DNA from: Fomes fomentarius
Taxonomy: Eukaryota; Basidiomycota; Agaricomycetes; Polyporales; Polyporaceae
DNA: 64,000 nucleotides
Reading direction: 5' to 3'
Assembly (NCBI GenBank): GCA_022606135.1
Contig: JABYQN010000014.1
Span: 496,001 to 560,000 of the forward strand
The notes under the pieces are model-generated. The model was not told the origin of the DNA, made no database searches, and saw only the letters and a list, made by a program, of their open reading frames with translations. Positions within the stretch are counted from its first letter, which is position 1, and each line of letters opens with the position of its first letter. Made by a program: the position numbers and the translations under genes. Below are positions 22,984 to 34,509 of this stretch, piece by piece.

Positions 22984-24343
22984 TTAGTTGACGTGGCGCA
23001 TAACCCGGCTTATCTGCCTAGGCCTGTACTCGTTGTGATGGTGGTGGTGGTGCTCAATGTCCGAGCAGCTGTCAGAGCCGTCAGTTGCTGAACTTGCAGG
23101 TGCAGTTGCAGAGTCGGTGATCGATCCCGAACCCGATGGGCCTGCTGGGTCGGAAATAGTTGAAAGGGACGCCGAGTCGGAAAGAGAACTCGTCTCGGTT
23201 GCGAAGACCGTGGACGCAGAGTCCGTCGGTGTTGGAATGGCAGAGGTAGGGACAGTGGACGTTGGCACAGCGGAGGTGGCCTCGTTACCGGAAGCGTTGT
23301 TTCCGTTGCCGGCATCGACGAACGATGCGATGGGGGACCAGGGAAAACATAGGCAAAGCCCGGGTTGTAGACCTATGAATGGTTCAGTCCGCACGTGTGT
23401 AAGGCTCGCTCAAGATGGATCACGTACATCTGGGGTGAGGATACCGGGTTCGGAGTCCTGATATGCGCCGGGGAAGCTCACCGTCGCGTTTGGGACGCCG
23501 CTTCCGCTACCACCAACATGGACCTGGGTGCACGAGGGGTAGAACTCTGCGCCGCCTAGCGAGACAGCGATCTGGAGAGCGATGAGCTATATCAAGGGTG
23601 GGTTAGGTAGTCAGAACAGGATCTGGAAAAAAAAACATATATCGAACATACCTCGTGCCGAATGAGGTAGTCACCGGGCTCAATGTCTTCGGGGAGGGTG
23701 ACGGAGTATGTGCCACCGCTCACTATATACAGCGTCAATCATAACCATTTAACGATAATTAAGGCGAGATACACTGACTCAGGTCGGCCTGAACCCATCC
23801 AGAGCCGTCGCTCTTCTGACCCGCCTGGTCGATCTTGAACCACTTCGCGTCGGACGCATCAAACTTATCACATGTCGTGCCCTGGCATGCCGCCATATAG
23901 GTCAACATAGGTCCCGTGTTGTGTGGCCACTGTATCAAGGTAAGATTAGTTCTACTCAGTAGTCGCGACTGCGGTGATCGGCTCACGTTTCCGCCACCAC
24001 CGTTGGCCCACGCAAAGGTGACCTTACTTCCTGGGTTCGCAGGAACAACGAGCGCCGCATTCTGGGCGTTCTGGCCGCACGAGAGGTTTGGGTTCGAGGT
24101 GCCCTTCACGGGATCGACATCGTCAATGAGACGGATGGGGCTGTCGACTATGAGTCGAGTCGCCATATGTCAACTGTCGCTCTCCAGAAGTGCATCGATA
24201 TGTTTGAGCTCACCAGTCGGGTTGTTCGGGACGTTCCCCTGGTAAGTCTTTCCATCGATGGCTACGCTGTGGAGGTAACCGTGACCGAGGACATTGGGGA
24301 TGAAGGCCAAACAAGAGGCAACCAAGATTGTGGCGGAACGCAT
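22984..24343 (-). CDS. AA9-like lytic polysaccharide monooxygenase with atypical second sphere and frameshifted tail
   Basis: Exons 24343-24214, 24147-23987, 23929-23779, 23722-23652, 23586-23428 and 23372-22984. AA9 enzymes are secreted copper proteins that oxidatively cleave cellulose or hemicellulose. The signal peptide (1-20) ends ...NVLG, leaving His21 as N-terminal copper ligand (HGYLHSV); the second ligand is His100 in WPHNTGPMLTYMAAC; the axial Tyr is Tyr187 in GGAEFYPSC. The usual His of ALH is Gln176 (LIALQ) and the usual Gln two before the Tyr is Glu185. The core ends at VYNPGFAYVFPGP. The next conserved segment, IASFVDAGN, and a Ser/Thr-rich tail ending in six consecutive His plus a basic end lie one base out of frame: a run of five C at 23325-23335 would need a sixth. 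Read literally, the ORF ends at 23010 (344 residues); corrected, it would be 353. No CBM1 is present. Confidence 0.88.
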
Positions 24344-26676
24344 GTCGAGTAAATTAAAAGGGAGAATCGTCCAAAGTGTTCGAAAAGGAAGCGAAAGTAG
24401 CACAGTTGAGCACTGCTCAAGGTGCGCGGACTGAAGGAATGAGGCGAAGTGGGCGAGCTGGATCTGAGGAGTGCTCGAAGAGTTTGCTTGTTGATATATC
24501 GCCCGGCGTGTCACCAGTGGGCCTCGGTTACCGAAGATGTAAGCGCACTGTGTTCGCGCAAAAAGACACTGCTGCATTGTGGGCGGAGACAACGCGTAGG
24601 TCGTTTGTCACCTCTGGCCGGAATTCCTCACCTCGAGAACTCCTACCAGCTCTCATCATTCCTCTACCATTGAACAGTCAACGTCTCCCGCATGCATTGC
24701 GTCCGATATAGATCCTTCGTCGACACATGGGTTCATTCTGACGCATCGAGCGCAGACCTGTGGTAGAAATTAAGCGGCTAGAATGACTGGTGGATTGGAC
24801 TCACCTTCATGAAGTATCACATGTTCAACCGCTAGTCCTATTCATAGACCAAGGCCTACCAGGTTTCCTCAAAGAGCGCTGCCAACGCGAAGACACCTCT
24901 ATGGCGGACGGAAACCTCCTGTCCCGCAGCAAGGGCGCGACAATTTTGGCCGCTCATTATGGAGGAAGCGGGCATCCAAAGACATGCCAGTGGGCCGAGT
25001 CTATCAGCGCGATAAACACGAGCTGAAAATGAGACCCCATGGTCGCGCTATCGAATCACCCAGCCGGAGTTCTGTGTATCAAGATCGTACATGCCCGAGG
25101 CATCTTGCATCTGCACTCTCTTGTCTCCGGGGCCATGACACCATAACGGGTAAACGAACAGCCTTCTTGAGCAGCTCAGAATCCCAGAGATGCTAATTGA
25201 ACAGGCATGGCCGATCCGAGAGATGCGCAAAGCTAATCATGCACTCAGCACGAGGCGGGAGCTATCGGTCCTTCACCTCGCATGCAATTCGTTCCCACAG
25301 CTCGCGGGACACTCCGGCACCATCCGGGCCTTTCGCATTACCAACTCTGGCTCAGCGTACGAGGACATGGAACCGTGTGCACGTGTACGACATGCGCCAC
25401 CACGACGACTTTCAACAAACACACCGGAACAGAGCCGGAGCGGAAGTGAAAACAGACGCACCCTTCCGACCGCTCCAATGTTGTTCCTGCTGTGCACTTA
25501 GCGAGCGAGCGCGCAAGGGTGTCGGATCCAGCATGTGCTTCTGGGCAGGGTGTGTGACACCGGATAGAATGGATAAGACTCAATTATAGATAGAGTCCGG
25601 CTCGATGCATACATACCATCAAATACGTTTCGACCTTCCAGTAAGCGGGGTTTCTGTATACCGGCTATGAGATCGTCCGGGGAAGTGGTGCCGACACCCT
25701 GCTGCGCGTTTCAATAGACGAAAGCCTGTTCTCCTGCGGAAGAAGTGTGCCGTGGACGGATAGAGACATCGAGGTACTATCTGTGTCCGGACGTGCACGC
25801 CGTTGCAGCATTCTGAGAATTGCGATTTCATCACGCTGGCCGCGATGCGCTTCCAGCCCCCGTTCGTCGTGTCAAAGCGAAGTCGACGCTCGAGACGAGA
25901 GCATGTGTTCCATCTGAGCGGCGTCGATAACGCGTGGTTTGTTGTCGGTAGGATGGGAAGGGGCAGCTTGGTGAGGTACACGACCACGCATCGACGTCCG
26001 TGCAGATGGAGGCTGCTATAAGGACGACTCACGCACCGATCACATCCTTCTATAGAACTGCAGACGGTAGGTCTCCTTGAGACTAGGTCCAAGGGGATAT
26101 AGTATGCCCCGACATCGTAGGGTATGTTTGCTGCAGCGGGGCGCCGCGAGGTGAGAGAACATACCAGGGGAGCTTAATTTAATGGAATGTGCACGAGTGG
26201 ACGAATGTCTGACCAAGGAGGACCGAAGACCTGCTTTGCATTTCCGCTGCTGATGCTGAAGATCATGAACCGGGTCAATAGTGTACATACACTGTTGGCG
26301 TGTCGAGGGACCCACCATTTGTCAAAGGGGAGAACAGCGGTTCTACTCGCCTATTGTTACGGTTGTAGTTTCAGGATTGCTTTGGGGGTTAAATTTCAGC
26401 ACAAGACTGACAAGCTGGGCGTATCGCCACAAGGTGGGATAGATCGGCTTTACCGTTGACCGGATCAATGCGGTCTACTAGACACGCTACCCAGGTGTGG
26501 TGGATCAAGAGACCTCATATGAGGCGAAACGTGGCTCGCATATGTGGTATAAGGCGTAAAGAATGGACGATGACAGCCTATGACATTGCCAACCTGAGCT
26601 CAAGTTTATTCAGCGCCTAACGAGGATGCAAGTTATACAACAGCTCACAGACTATCCGGCGTTGTTCTTCCATTTG
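24344..26676. other. 2.3 kb interval with no recognised gene
   Basis: The first few hundred bases are the promoter of the AA9 gene. Small overlapping ORFs (for example 25197-25589, plus) have no similarity I recognise and no supporting splice structure. The last 300 bases should contain the 3' UTR of the cyclodeaminase-like gene. Confidence 0.45.
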
Positions 26677-28170
26677 CTATCTCACACCTTCCAGCGGAAG
26701 TTCTGCGTCATAGTCCTCGATGACACGACCAATACCATCCTTTACGGCGCGATCCACCACCGCGCATGCGATCGCAACGTCCTGTACGCCGACGCCAACA
26801 GACTTGAATATCGTGACATCTCCGCTCCTCCGAACGTCTTGTACAGTGTCTGCACGTGGAACCCACGATGTCTCTCCGAGCTCGGAAGTGATGTCGAGAA
26901 GCTGGCCTAGCTCAACGAGGTCCGACTCAGTACATCTAGCGGAGATCAGTTCCCCCGCCTCAATCTAAGCCACCTCGTGAGATGTGCGCAATAAGATGCA
27001 TCGCCGCGGCCACGACGTACCAGACAGGCGGACTTCTGATCGACAACGACTCTCCCTGCACGCTTGACTAGGTCGGTATCAATCTCGTGCCTGCAGGGTT
27101 CAACGCATGAGATCGCCTGTTGTGCCAGAGAACAGAGATGACTGCCACTGACATCTCAGGCTTGTACGAGCCGATGAGACAGAGGTGTGTCCCCGCGCGC
27201 ACATACTCCGAGGGGAATAGTGGTACTGTGGAAGAGGTGGCCGTAACGATGATGCTCGCATGTTCGACCGCGTCGCGGAGTGCTGGTCCGTCGAGCCCGT
27301 GAGGAGAAGATAGGAGCCCCGTTGTGGCGTCCACATGTGGAAACGAAGCGCGGATGTAGTCGCGTAGCGAATGCACACGAGGATTGTCTGAACGGTTGAA
27401 GATCGTGCAGGACTTGATCGAAGGATACGCCGCTAGGAAGAGGGACAGATGTGCTTGAATCTGCGCGCCTGCTCCTACGGCGACAATGCTCGTTGGCGGC
27501 GTGTCCGCTGGCAGCAGTAAGCGGGTCGCGAGCAGAGACCCTACATAGACACTGGCATGAGATACCTACACAGCGATACGAGCACAGAGCAGGGCAATGC
27601 ACTTCAGATCTTTGGAAAGGTCACTCCATAAGAGTTGCAGTCTCGCTCAGCGCGTACAGCCAAGTGTACGATGAAAGGAAGTAGGCAAGTTGACCAGCAC
27701 ACTCGAGCAGAGGTCGGCGATGGGTTGGGTGTCAAGGAGCAGTCCCTCAGCCACCCTCGCGGAGGGAGCAACGATATATCGCGCACTGTTCCCGGGAATC
27801 AGAACTCACCAGCAGCATTTCTGAGCGCGGTCAACAGCCTCGCGTTCACGATCGCCTTAACATGCCCATCTCGCTCATCCAACACGATAGTGCTCGCCGG
27901 GAGACCTCTCGCCTTCACGTCCAGAGGCGCGCTCGCGCTCGGTAACGACACAACCTTCATCGTCGTCCCCGCCGCTGCAAGGCGCGACGGCATAAACAGC
28001 GCCGCAAAGTTGCTCGAACTAACGGTCGTCCGATGGGGCTGCACGATGCCACTGGGGTCCGACTGAGAGACTCGCGAGAAGACGCCGGCCATCAGATTGA
28101 CGAGCTGGTCCGGGCTAAAACGGGTGGTGACCTTCAAGGTGTCGGGCGCTGAGAGGACTAGCAGGGACAT
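26677..28170 (-). CDS. Ornithine cyclodeaminase / mu-crystallin family NAD(P)-dependent enzyme
   Basis: Exons 28170-27810, 27540-27153, 27090-27021 and 26964-26677 encode 368 residues, matching the family length. The N-terminal half carries the substrate domain with MKVVSLPS and GLPASTIVLDERDG; the Rossmann core follows with TSIVAVGAGAQIQAHL, FNRSDNPRV, VTATSSTVPLFPSEYV and HLCLIGSYKPEM, then VVVDQKSACLVEAGEL style blocks and a C-terminal FKSVGVGVQDVAIACAVVDR. This is the standard order of OCD/mu-crystallin proteins, which deaminate ornithine to proline or reduce cyclic imines such as delta1-pyrroline-2-carboxylate. Which activity applies cannot be read from the sequence. The first intron is 269 bases, longer than usual here; the other two are 62 and 56. 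Confidence 0.92.
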
Positions 28171-28604
28171 TGTGGGTATGACGGACAGCGCGTCGAGCGA
28201 GACGGAGGAGAGAATGATTTGTTGCCAGTCTGATGAACTGGTCTGGTGAATCGGCGCCTATGTCTCGGCAATTTCGGAATCCTACATTCGCTGACTCGGA
28301 CAAGTGTACCAAAACACGTTCATCACTACACGAATGTGAATTGATCATATATAGTGGCGCATGCCAATTCATGAAGGCAGCTACTTAGGAAGCGTTTGGG
28401 TGAGACCGTTTCAGGCGTTTGCCCATGTTCGCGCCGCGAACCCAAACTTCGCGCGTTCATTTGTACTACTTGTTTGTCGCCTGGACTCCAGCCCCCAATG
28501 AATGCTCGCTTCGCTCGCGATAGAGGGATTGTGCAGTATATCAATGACACGATCGGCACTAACAAACCAATACACTCGGAGGAGTAGCTACAGACTCGGA
28601 CGAA

Positions 28605-29331
28605 TCAATTGTGGCACTCGGCGAGTCGGTCGGAACTTGGAAGGAACTGAGTTGGCCAATGTATATACGGCACAGTCACAGGGCCCCCGTCCTCCACCAG
28701 TATGTCGAACTGGGGAAAATCTCGCCGGAACGCTGTACAGAGGCCATCTGACGGGCAGATAGAAGTAGGTTGCGAATCAACACTGGTCGTCTCCGAAGAC
28801 CGTCTCTTGATGCCTATGGTTCGCATCCACCGTAACAAGCCCGCGCCAGTAAGACCCGTCTCAGGCGAGAGAGGGTCCAGCCACCAGGAGGACTTGAAGA
28901 CATAGCCAGCGTCCGATGCGCCATAGAAGGATTTCTGCCTCGTCACCGGGCGGGGTCCACTCGGCGTAGCAGGGCTTTCCTGACTCTGTGCAGAACTAGA
29001 AGAACGAGAGCCAGAACGTTCATGCGCAAGCACCCGCTCGTTGACATTGATGGGCACAGCTTGTTGAAGGATTTCAGTCGGAAGCACAATGTGTTCAAGA
29101 GTCACTTACTCTTGGATTCACTTTCGCCTGCGATCTGGGTCACATCCTCACTGACATATTGCAGGTTATCACAGTTCAACCTCAAGGTTTCAAGTGCTGC
29201 ATACAGACTGAGCTACATACGATTCATACCAATAAGCTACACGCACCGGCGATGAAATCAACTTGAATGCTGTTGGTCTCCGATTGGACATCATGGGTAG
29301 TAGGCTCGATATTTGAGTCTGCGAGCAACAT
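28605..29331 (-). CDS. Unrecognised three-exon protein, 208 residues
   Basis: I do not recognise this protein. Exons 29331-29247, 29196-29110 and 29059-28605 join in frame from an ATG (MLLADSNIEP) to a TGA. Introns are 50 bases each with GTGCGT and GTAAGT donors and CAG/AAG acceptors. The N-terminal third (SIQVDFIAALETLRLNCDNL then QYVSEDVTQIAGESESKS) looks like an amphipathic or coiled-coil helix. The middle is Ser-rich and disordered (SGSRSSSSAQSQESPATPSG), followed by a basic, aromatic segment (RQKSFYGAS, FKSSWWLDPLSP). Consistent splice phases and compositional change argue that it is a real gene; the C-terminal end is the least certain part because another intron could follow. Confidence 0.6.
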
Positions 29332-30669
29332 TGGCAGCTATAAGTCGGGCGCGTGAAGTCTTTGGAGCAGAGATTAGTTACTTGGGAGGAAAGTGTATGC
29401 AGCGCCCGGGAGGGTCGCAGCTTTTATGGTTGAGTGGCGGTGGCACAACGCAGTAGATGTCCACGTCAGTGCGGCGTATTACAAGGATTTTGAGGCTATG
29501 ATGCAGTCCAGGGTTTCCATGGACTGTGCCAAGCTGAGTTTGCTTTATTGTCTGTGGAAGTTATGTGTTGCCAAGCCTTCGAGCACATACATGGCTCGTT
29601 ACTAGTGCAACGGTTCGAGCTTGCGAGATCATAAGGTAGACAAATCCGTTGACTAACTAGGCAGTTAAGACCATATGGCGCAGCTGAGACGGATGATATG
29701 CTAGGTATCGCCTCAACGCTGTAGTATGTACACGTACTTACTCGCTTAGTTGCAATTGTTTGGGAAGACAAGCGTGAAGCGCCCCCACCCGACAACGCCA
29801 CTCCGCGGCACACCGGTCCGGAGCACAGCCCGTTACGAACCCTCTGTGGCGATGCAGTGCTACGTGTGCCGCCGCCTTGTCTTCCAAGAACGCAACAAGA
29901 AGATCTGGGTGAGATACTCGTAAGATTGTTCTAGTACCTAATTTACTGCCTTGTTCTGAGTCCAAACACTGTGCACAAGCGCGGAATCCGGTCTCCAGAT
30001 GTGAGGATCTCTCTGCAGGAAGGTAGGAGCCGACGATAACGAGTGGCGTTGCCATTGAGTCCTATGGTCCTCGAGGGCGAGTGCTCCTGAGGAAATATGA
30101 GCTGTTACAAGTATCAATGGTTAGGCCCTCCGTTCATCTTACCGCAAGTCACCTAGAGGAGAGAGATGCCAACAGGGATGAATCCAGTACTGCGTGGGTG
30201 CTACCACCACACCGCTAGACCCCGGGTCTCCGTATCCTGGGGCGGTGGAGGAGGAGACAGCAGACGCCTGTGAGTATCTCTCGGAATAGCTGCCGTGCCC
30301 CCGGGGTCCATCGACTAATCATTCTTGTCCTCCAAATGGACAAGGAAAAGGCCCCATGTTCCAGGAGAAGCTAGACACAGAATAGATATGCGGCAGACTG
30401 GTGATGTCTGCAGCATAGAGTACGCCGTCGAAGCGCAAGACGGGGCCACTACGCCCGGATGGAACAATAGACGCCGCCACGCTTTGAGCATGGGCCGGGG
30501 TGGCCCCGCTTGTACCCCCGGCTATTGTTGTGTAAATACGGACAATTTACGGCGCTAAAACACAAATCCAACCTCTTTTCCAGCCACCACCCATCCACAC
30601 TCTCCGCTCGAGCAGTTCCCGGTCACTCCTCCCATCCCATCTCCCTATACACACCAACACACACACAAG
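29332..30669. other. 1.3 kb interval with no recognised gene
   Basis: Holds the promoters of the flanking genes. A minus-strand ORF at 29738-30055 has some coding-like composition, but I could not assign it or attach it to flanking exons. The last 120 bases before 30670 are pyrimidine-rich, typical of a fungal core promoter and 5' UTR. Confidence 0.45.
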
Positions 30670-33401
30670 ATGATTACACGCCGTGTAACCAGAAGTATAG
30701 CCCGCGCTAATGCTGGTGAGTACTTTCTGCTTAGGCTTTCCCTCGCCCCGGCCACCTCTAACCAGCCACAGTCAACAATGCCCCCGCTCCGCCCCCAGCC
30801 GCGATAAACACGACCCAAGCTATGGCGGTGGGCACCACAGAGGCTATCAAGACGCGTTCTGGCCGAGTGCTCGGTCAGGTCGTCGCAACAGCCCAGAAAC
30901 TTGTAAGAGGTCGTCGAGGGCGGAACCAGGCAGAACAAGGTGTAGCTTCAGGCGTGGCGTCGACGAGCACTGCGTATGTTCTTCCTCTGCATATCCTTCC
31001 CTACTGTCGATGCTCATACGCTCTAACTAGCGGCACCCAACCCTCCAACAGGGCCGCCACCGCACCGGCCCCTCCTCGTAAGCGTGTCCGCAAGGACACG
31101 GCTACAACAGCTTCATCGAGCAACGCGTACGTAATATGATTATCAAGCATTACTATCGGATTCACTGACTCCTTCTACTTGCTGCCCAGTCCTGAAGCAT
31201 CCATCAACGTCCCCGCCCCAGCTGCCAAGGCTACTCTCCGCAAGCGTGCCCCACCAAAGAAACAAGCCGCGACTACCTCGCGCGCGCGGTCGACCAAGGG
31301 TAAGGCAAAGGCTCTCTCTCCGCCCCCATCACCCAAGCCGGAAGTCGCCGCCCTCCCCGCCGCAGATGCCTCCGAGTACGTCCCAAAGTCGGAGGCCGAT
31401 TTCGACAAGATCCTGGAAGAGATCAGAGTTTTTAAGGAGACAGAGCTGTCCGACGCCCAAATCAAGGCAACTGACCCTCCGCAATGGTCCCCAATGACGG
31501 ATCTCCCCCGATTCCAGCATCCCGTAGACGTTCTGAACTTGTTCAGGCCAGCAATGATCTATGTGGAGAACGATCCTGCGAGGAAACAGCGGGTTCGCGA
31601 GCAGTGGGCAGCCTACAATGCGCAACACACCGCAGGCTCTGCCTCCGGTACTACTGAGAATGCGACCGGTGATATCGAGGATCTGTCCGAGCCCGAGTCG
31701 TCGCAGTTCGAGTCGTCACCCTCGGAGGCAGGCGAGGCAGCGCAGCAACCCCAGGTAGCAGGAGACAGCGTCCCCAGGACACCCATCGTCTTCCCCACAA
31801 TCCCCGCCGGTGACATGGAAGTCGAACCTCCTCGCGTCCATCCCAAAGTCCCTGGTGCGGTTGTAATCTCGCGCCAGTACGCACATATCTACGACAAGAA
31901 CGGTAGGCCAGTGGAGGACGACTATTGGCCCAGCTTCACACTTCCCGAGCACGCAGTCGAGGCCACGGCGCGCAAACTCAAGGCCATCAGCGACGCGCCG
32001 TACCCCGAGACCTGGCACGGCTCCATCTTCGACTCTGAACCCTCCCCGACAAGGCCGCGCCAACTCCCTCCTCCGAATGCGAATGTCTCCCTCTTGCGCC
32101 CCGCCGCGTTGGAGCGTGGTCTCGCAGAGGCCCAGGCGAGTTCCAGCGCATCATCGGTGTCGGACGACCAGACCGTCCGCCCCTTGAACTGGAGCAACTT
32201 CAATGAAGAGGCATTTGCAAGCCCCATCAAGGTCCCCTCTGTGGCTGGGGAGGAGCTCCCGCCGCTGCACTACGTGGAGCCCCGCCCGGAGGTAATCGAG
32301 AAGCTCAAAAAGTTCAATGTCACCCCTTTGCGCCGCCAGAGTCACTTCAACCTCCTCCGTCAGCAGGATGAGAGCTATGAGGCTGCGTCGTCTTCCTCTG
32401 GGTCTCGTGCTCTCTCTCCCACACCCGTCTCGTCCGCTGCCAGTGCGGACCGTCCGGCCGCGTCTTCTTCTACCAGCTCCGACGCCGCACCCGTAAGACG
32501 TGGTGCTCCTCTCCGCCGCGGTGCTCCCATGCCCCTGCCTCCCGAGCTCCTCCTCCATACAGAGCCCGAGCGGGCTACTTCAACCTCCTCCACCGACGCC
32601 ACAGCTGCGCCTATCAGGCGTGGCGCTCCTCTCCGTCGCGGCGCACCTATGCCCCTGCCTCCCGAGCTCCTCATCGAATCCTCACCACGATCTGCTCCCC
32701 AAGCCCGTCCTATCGACCCACGTCGTGCTATCAAGCGGCAGGGAGCCTTCTACATCCCTCCGGAGGAGGACTCCCGCCAAGCAGCAGCAGCCGTCGAGTC
32801 TCAGCCTGCGTACTCTACCACAATGGAGAGGGAGAAGCGCGTAGCCAACGTCCGCGCGCTCTCGAAGACGCCTTCTTCGGGCAGTTTAGGCTCAGCGCGC
32901 AGCGGCACGTCTGTGGCGTTCTCGCGTATGGGCTCCGAGTCGTCCGTTGCGTCTCAGCCCACTAAAGATAAGGGCAAAGGTCGCGCTGTCGCTCTCTCCG
33001 AGGTTCCTGAGGAGACCGCCACTGCAGGTAAACTCGACAAGGGCAAGAAACCTGCGCGCTCGGAAGAATCAGACGACTCTGAAGAGGCTGCAGATGAGGT
33101 CGAGCGTTCGCTCGTCGTCGAAGAAGACGACACTGAGGACGAGGAGATGGACGTGGACGAGCCCGTTCTTGCGGGGCTTTCTGCGAGGATCACAGTGCCC
33201 CTTGAGGAGGCTCTCCTGCCTGGATGGCCGAAGAACTACGTCCGCAAGCAGGGCTTGTTCACCGTCGAGGTGTACACGACTCCGATGAGCAAGGTCCCAG
33301 TCAAACACGTGAAGCGTACGAGGAGCGATGTCGAGGCGGAGGAAAGCTCTGACGTGAATGTTGATGTTGCTCCGGAGGCAAAGAGGGCGCGCAAGGCTTA
33401 A
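30670..33401 (+). CDS. Large disordered, probably nuclear protein of unknown function (about 844 residues)
   Basis: Exons 30670-30715, 30772-30973, 31052-31126 and 31190-33401. A nearer acceptor at 31030 would add seven residues in frame, but it lies too close to the likely branch point CTAAC. The N-terminus is basic (MITRRVTRSIARANA; PPRKRVRK; LRKRAPPKK), followed by Pro/Ser/Glu-rich disorder. An internal duplication of about 45 residues carries RRGAPLRRGAPMPLPPELL twice (genomic about 32490-32560 and 32610-32680). The C-terminal part is strongly acidic (EEDDTEDEEMDVDEP, about 33118-33162), then a more ordered stretch with LLPGWPKNYVRKQGLFTVEV, and ends KRARKA, a likely nuclear localisation signal. 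The mix of basic, acidic and low-complexity segments suggests a chromatin or RNA-associated role, but no domain is recognised. Codon use and splice phases support a real gene. Confidence 0.8.
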
Positions 33402-34509
33402 GCTAATAAGCTTTGTGTACTTTGAAGGTGAAGAAGACTAGCGTCACCGAATTGGACGAGGAATGGACTTGTATGTATTGATAAGGGAACCCCTCTCTCG
33501 CTTGAGGGATCCCTGGATTGTTTCAAGATCACAGTGGAACTAATTGTCCGCACGCTTGGTTGTACCTGTATTTTATTGTTCTGCTTGGTTGTACCTGTGT
33601 TTATGGCCCTTGCTGCTTTGTTTATAAATGGAATTGTTGCTAAGTCACGAGCACAGAGCATTGAGTATCTGAATATTGACTCTCGAACTTGTGGGCGCAA
33701 GAGAGGCAACCTTGGCTCCGGTCCGAGCTGCCGACTGACATCATTTGTGGGCGCTCCGACGGACTCTATTTGCCAGCAGCTTGAACGACTCACCCCTGAC
33801 TGACAACACGAAGTCCAAACAGCTCTCAAGCTGTAGAGTCCCTCGTTTGAAAACCTCTCATGTGGCTCGAACATCTACATCTACCGCAGACCGTTCTTGC
33901 TACCGTACGGCTAGTCAATATCGGCGATATACTTACTACTAGCTATAGTACTGCTCGAGGACAATTTTCGCCCTCAACCAGCTGGATCACACCGCGCTAT
34001 TGTTCTCAGCCTTCTCAGGTATGTGCCGCACCTCGATGGTATGACTGTATTCTGTGCCGGACACAGACAAGTCTGAAGGTTGGCATCTCTGAGCAATGCA
34101 CTCATTCAAGTTGCTCACTCTAGTCCTTAGCCCCCCGATAACAATCCTCCATGATGCTTATTGCTCCAAGTCCAAATCTAGTCTTATAATGTACAGCAGC
34201 TCCTGTCTTCCGTTCAGGACACCGCTAACCTTCTCTGACAGGGAATCAAAAGCGTATGAGCGACGTAGAACCGACCTGTCACGCAAGGCCTGATATAACC
34301 GAAGCAAACGACTCATTGTTTCTTGTTTGGGGCCGGACAGAGGGCATTGTTTGTTTGCCTTTGTTCCAGAACGGCTGACCGTGCGGCATATGTTTCCGGA
34401 TAAAGACCTCCCGGCGCTTGTACACACCCTCCCTCTACCCTCTACCACCCCACCTCTCAAACCAGTCACTATAAGTCTCCTCCCCATTTACGTTCTTTGA
34501 TATCTTGAG
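33402..34509. other. 1.1 kb intergenic region
   Basis: No gene recognised. Contains a short direct duplication, CTTGGTTGTACCTGT, at about 33555 and 33584. The sequence around 33688-33760 shares short blocks (CTTGTGGGCGCAAG; TGGGCGCTCCGA) with the 3' flank of the next gene near 35492-35560, a hint of old duplication. The last 100 bases are pyrimidine-rich. Confidence 0.45.
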
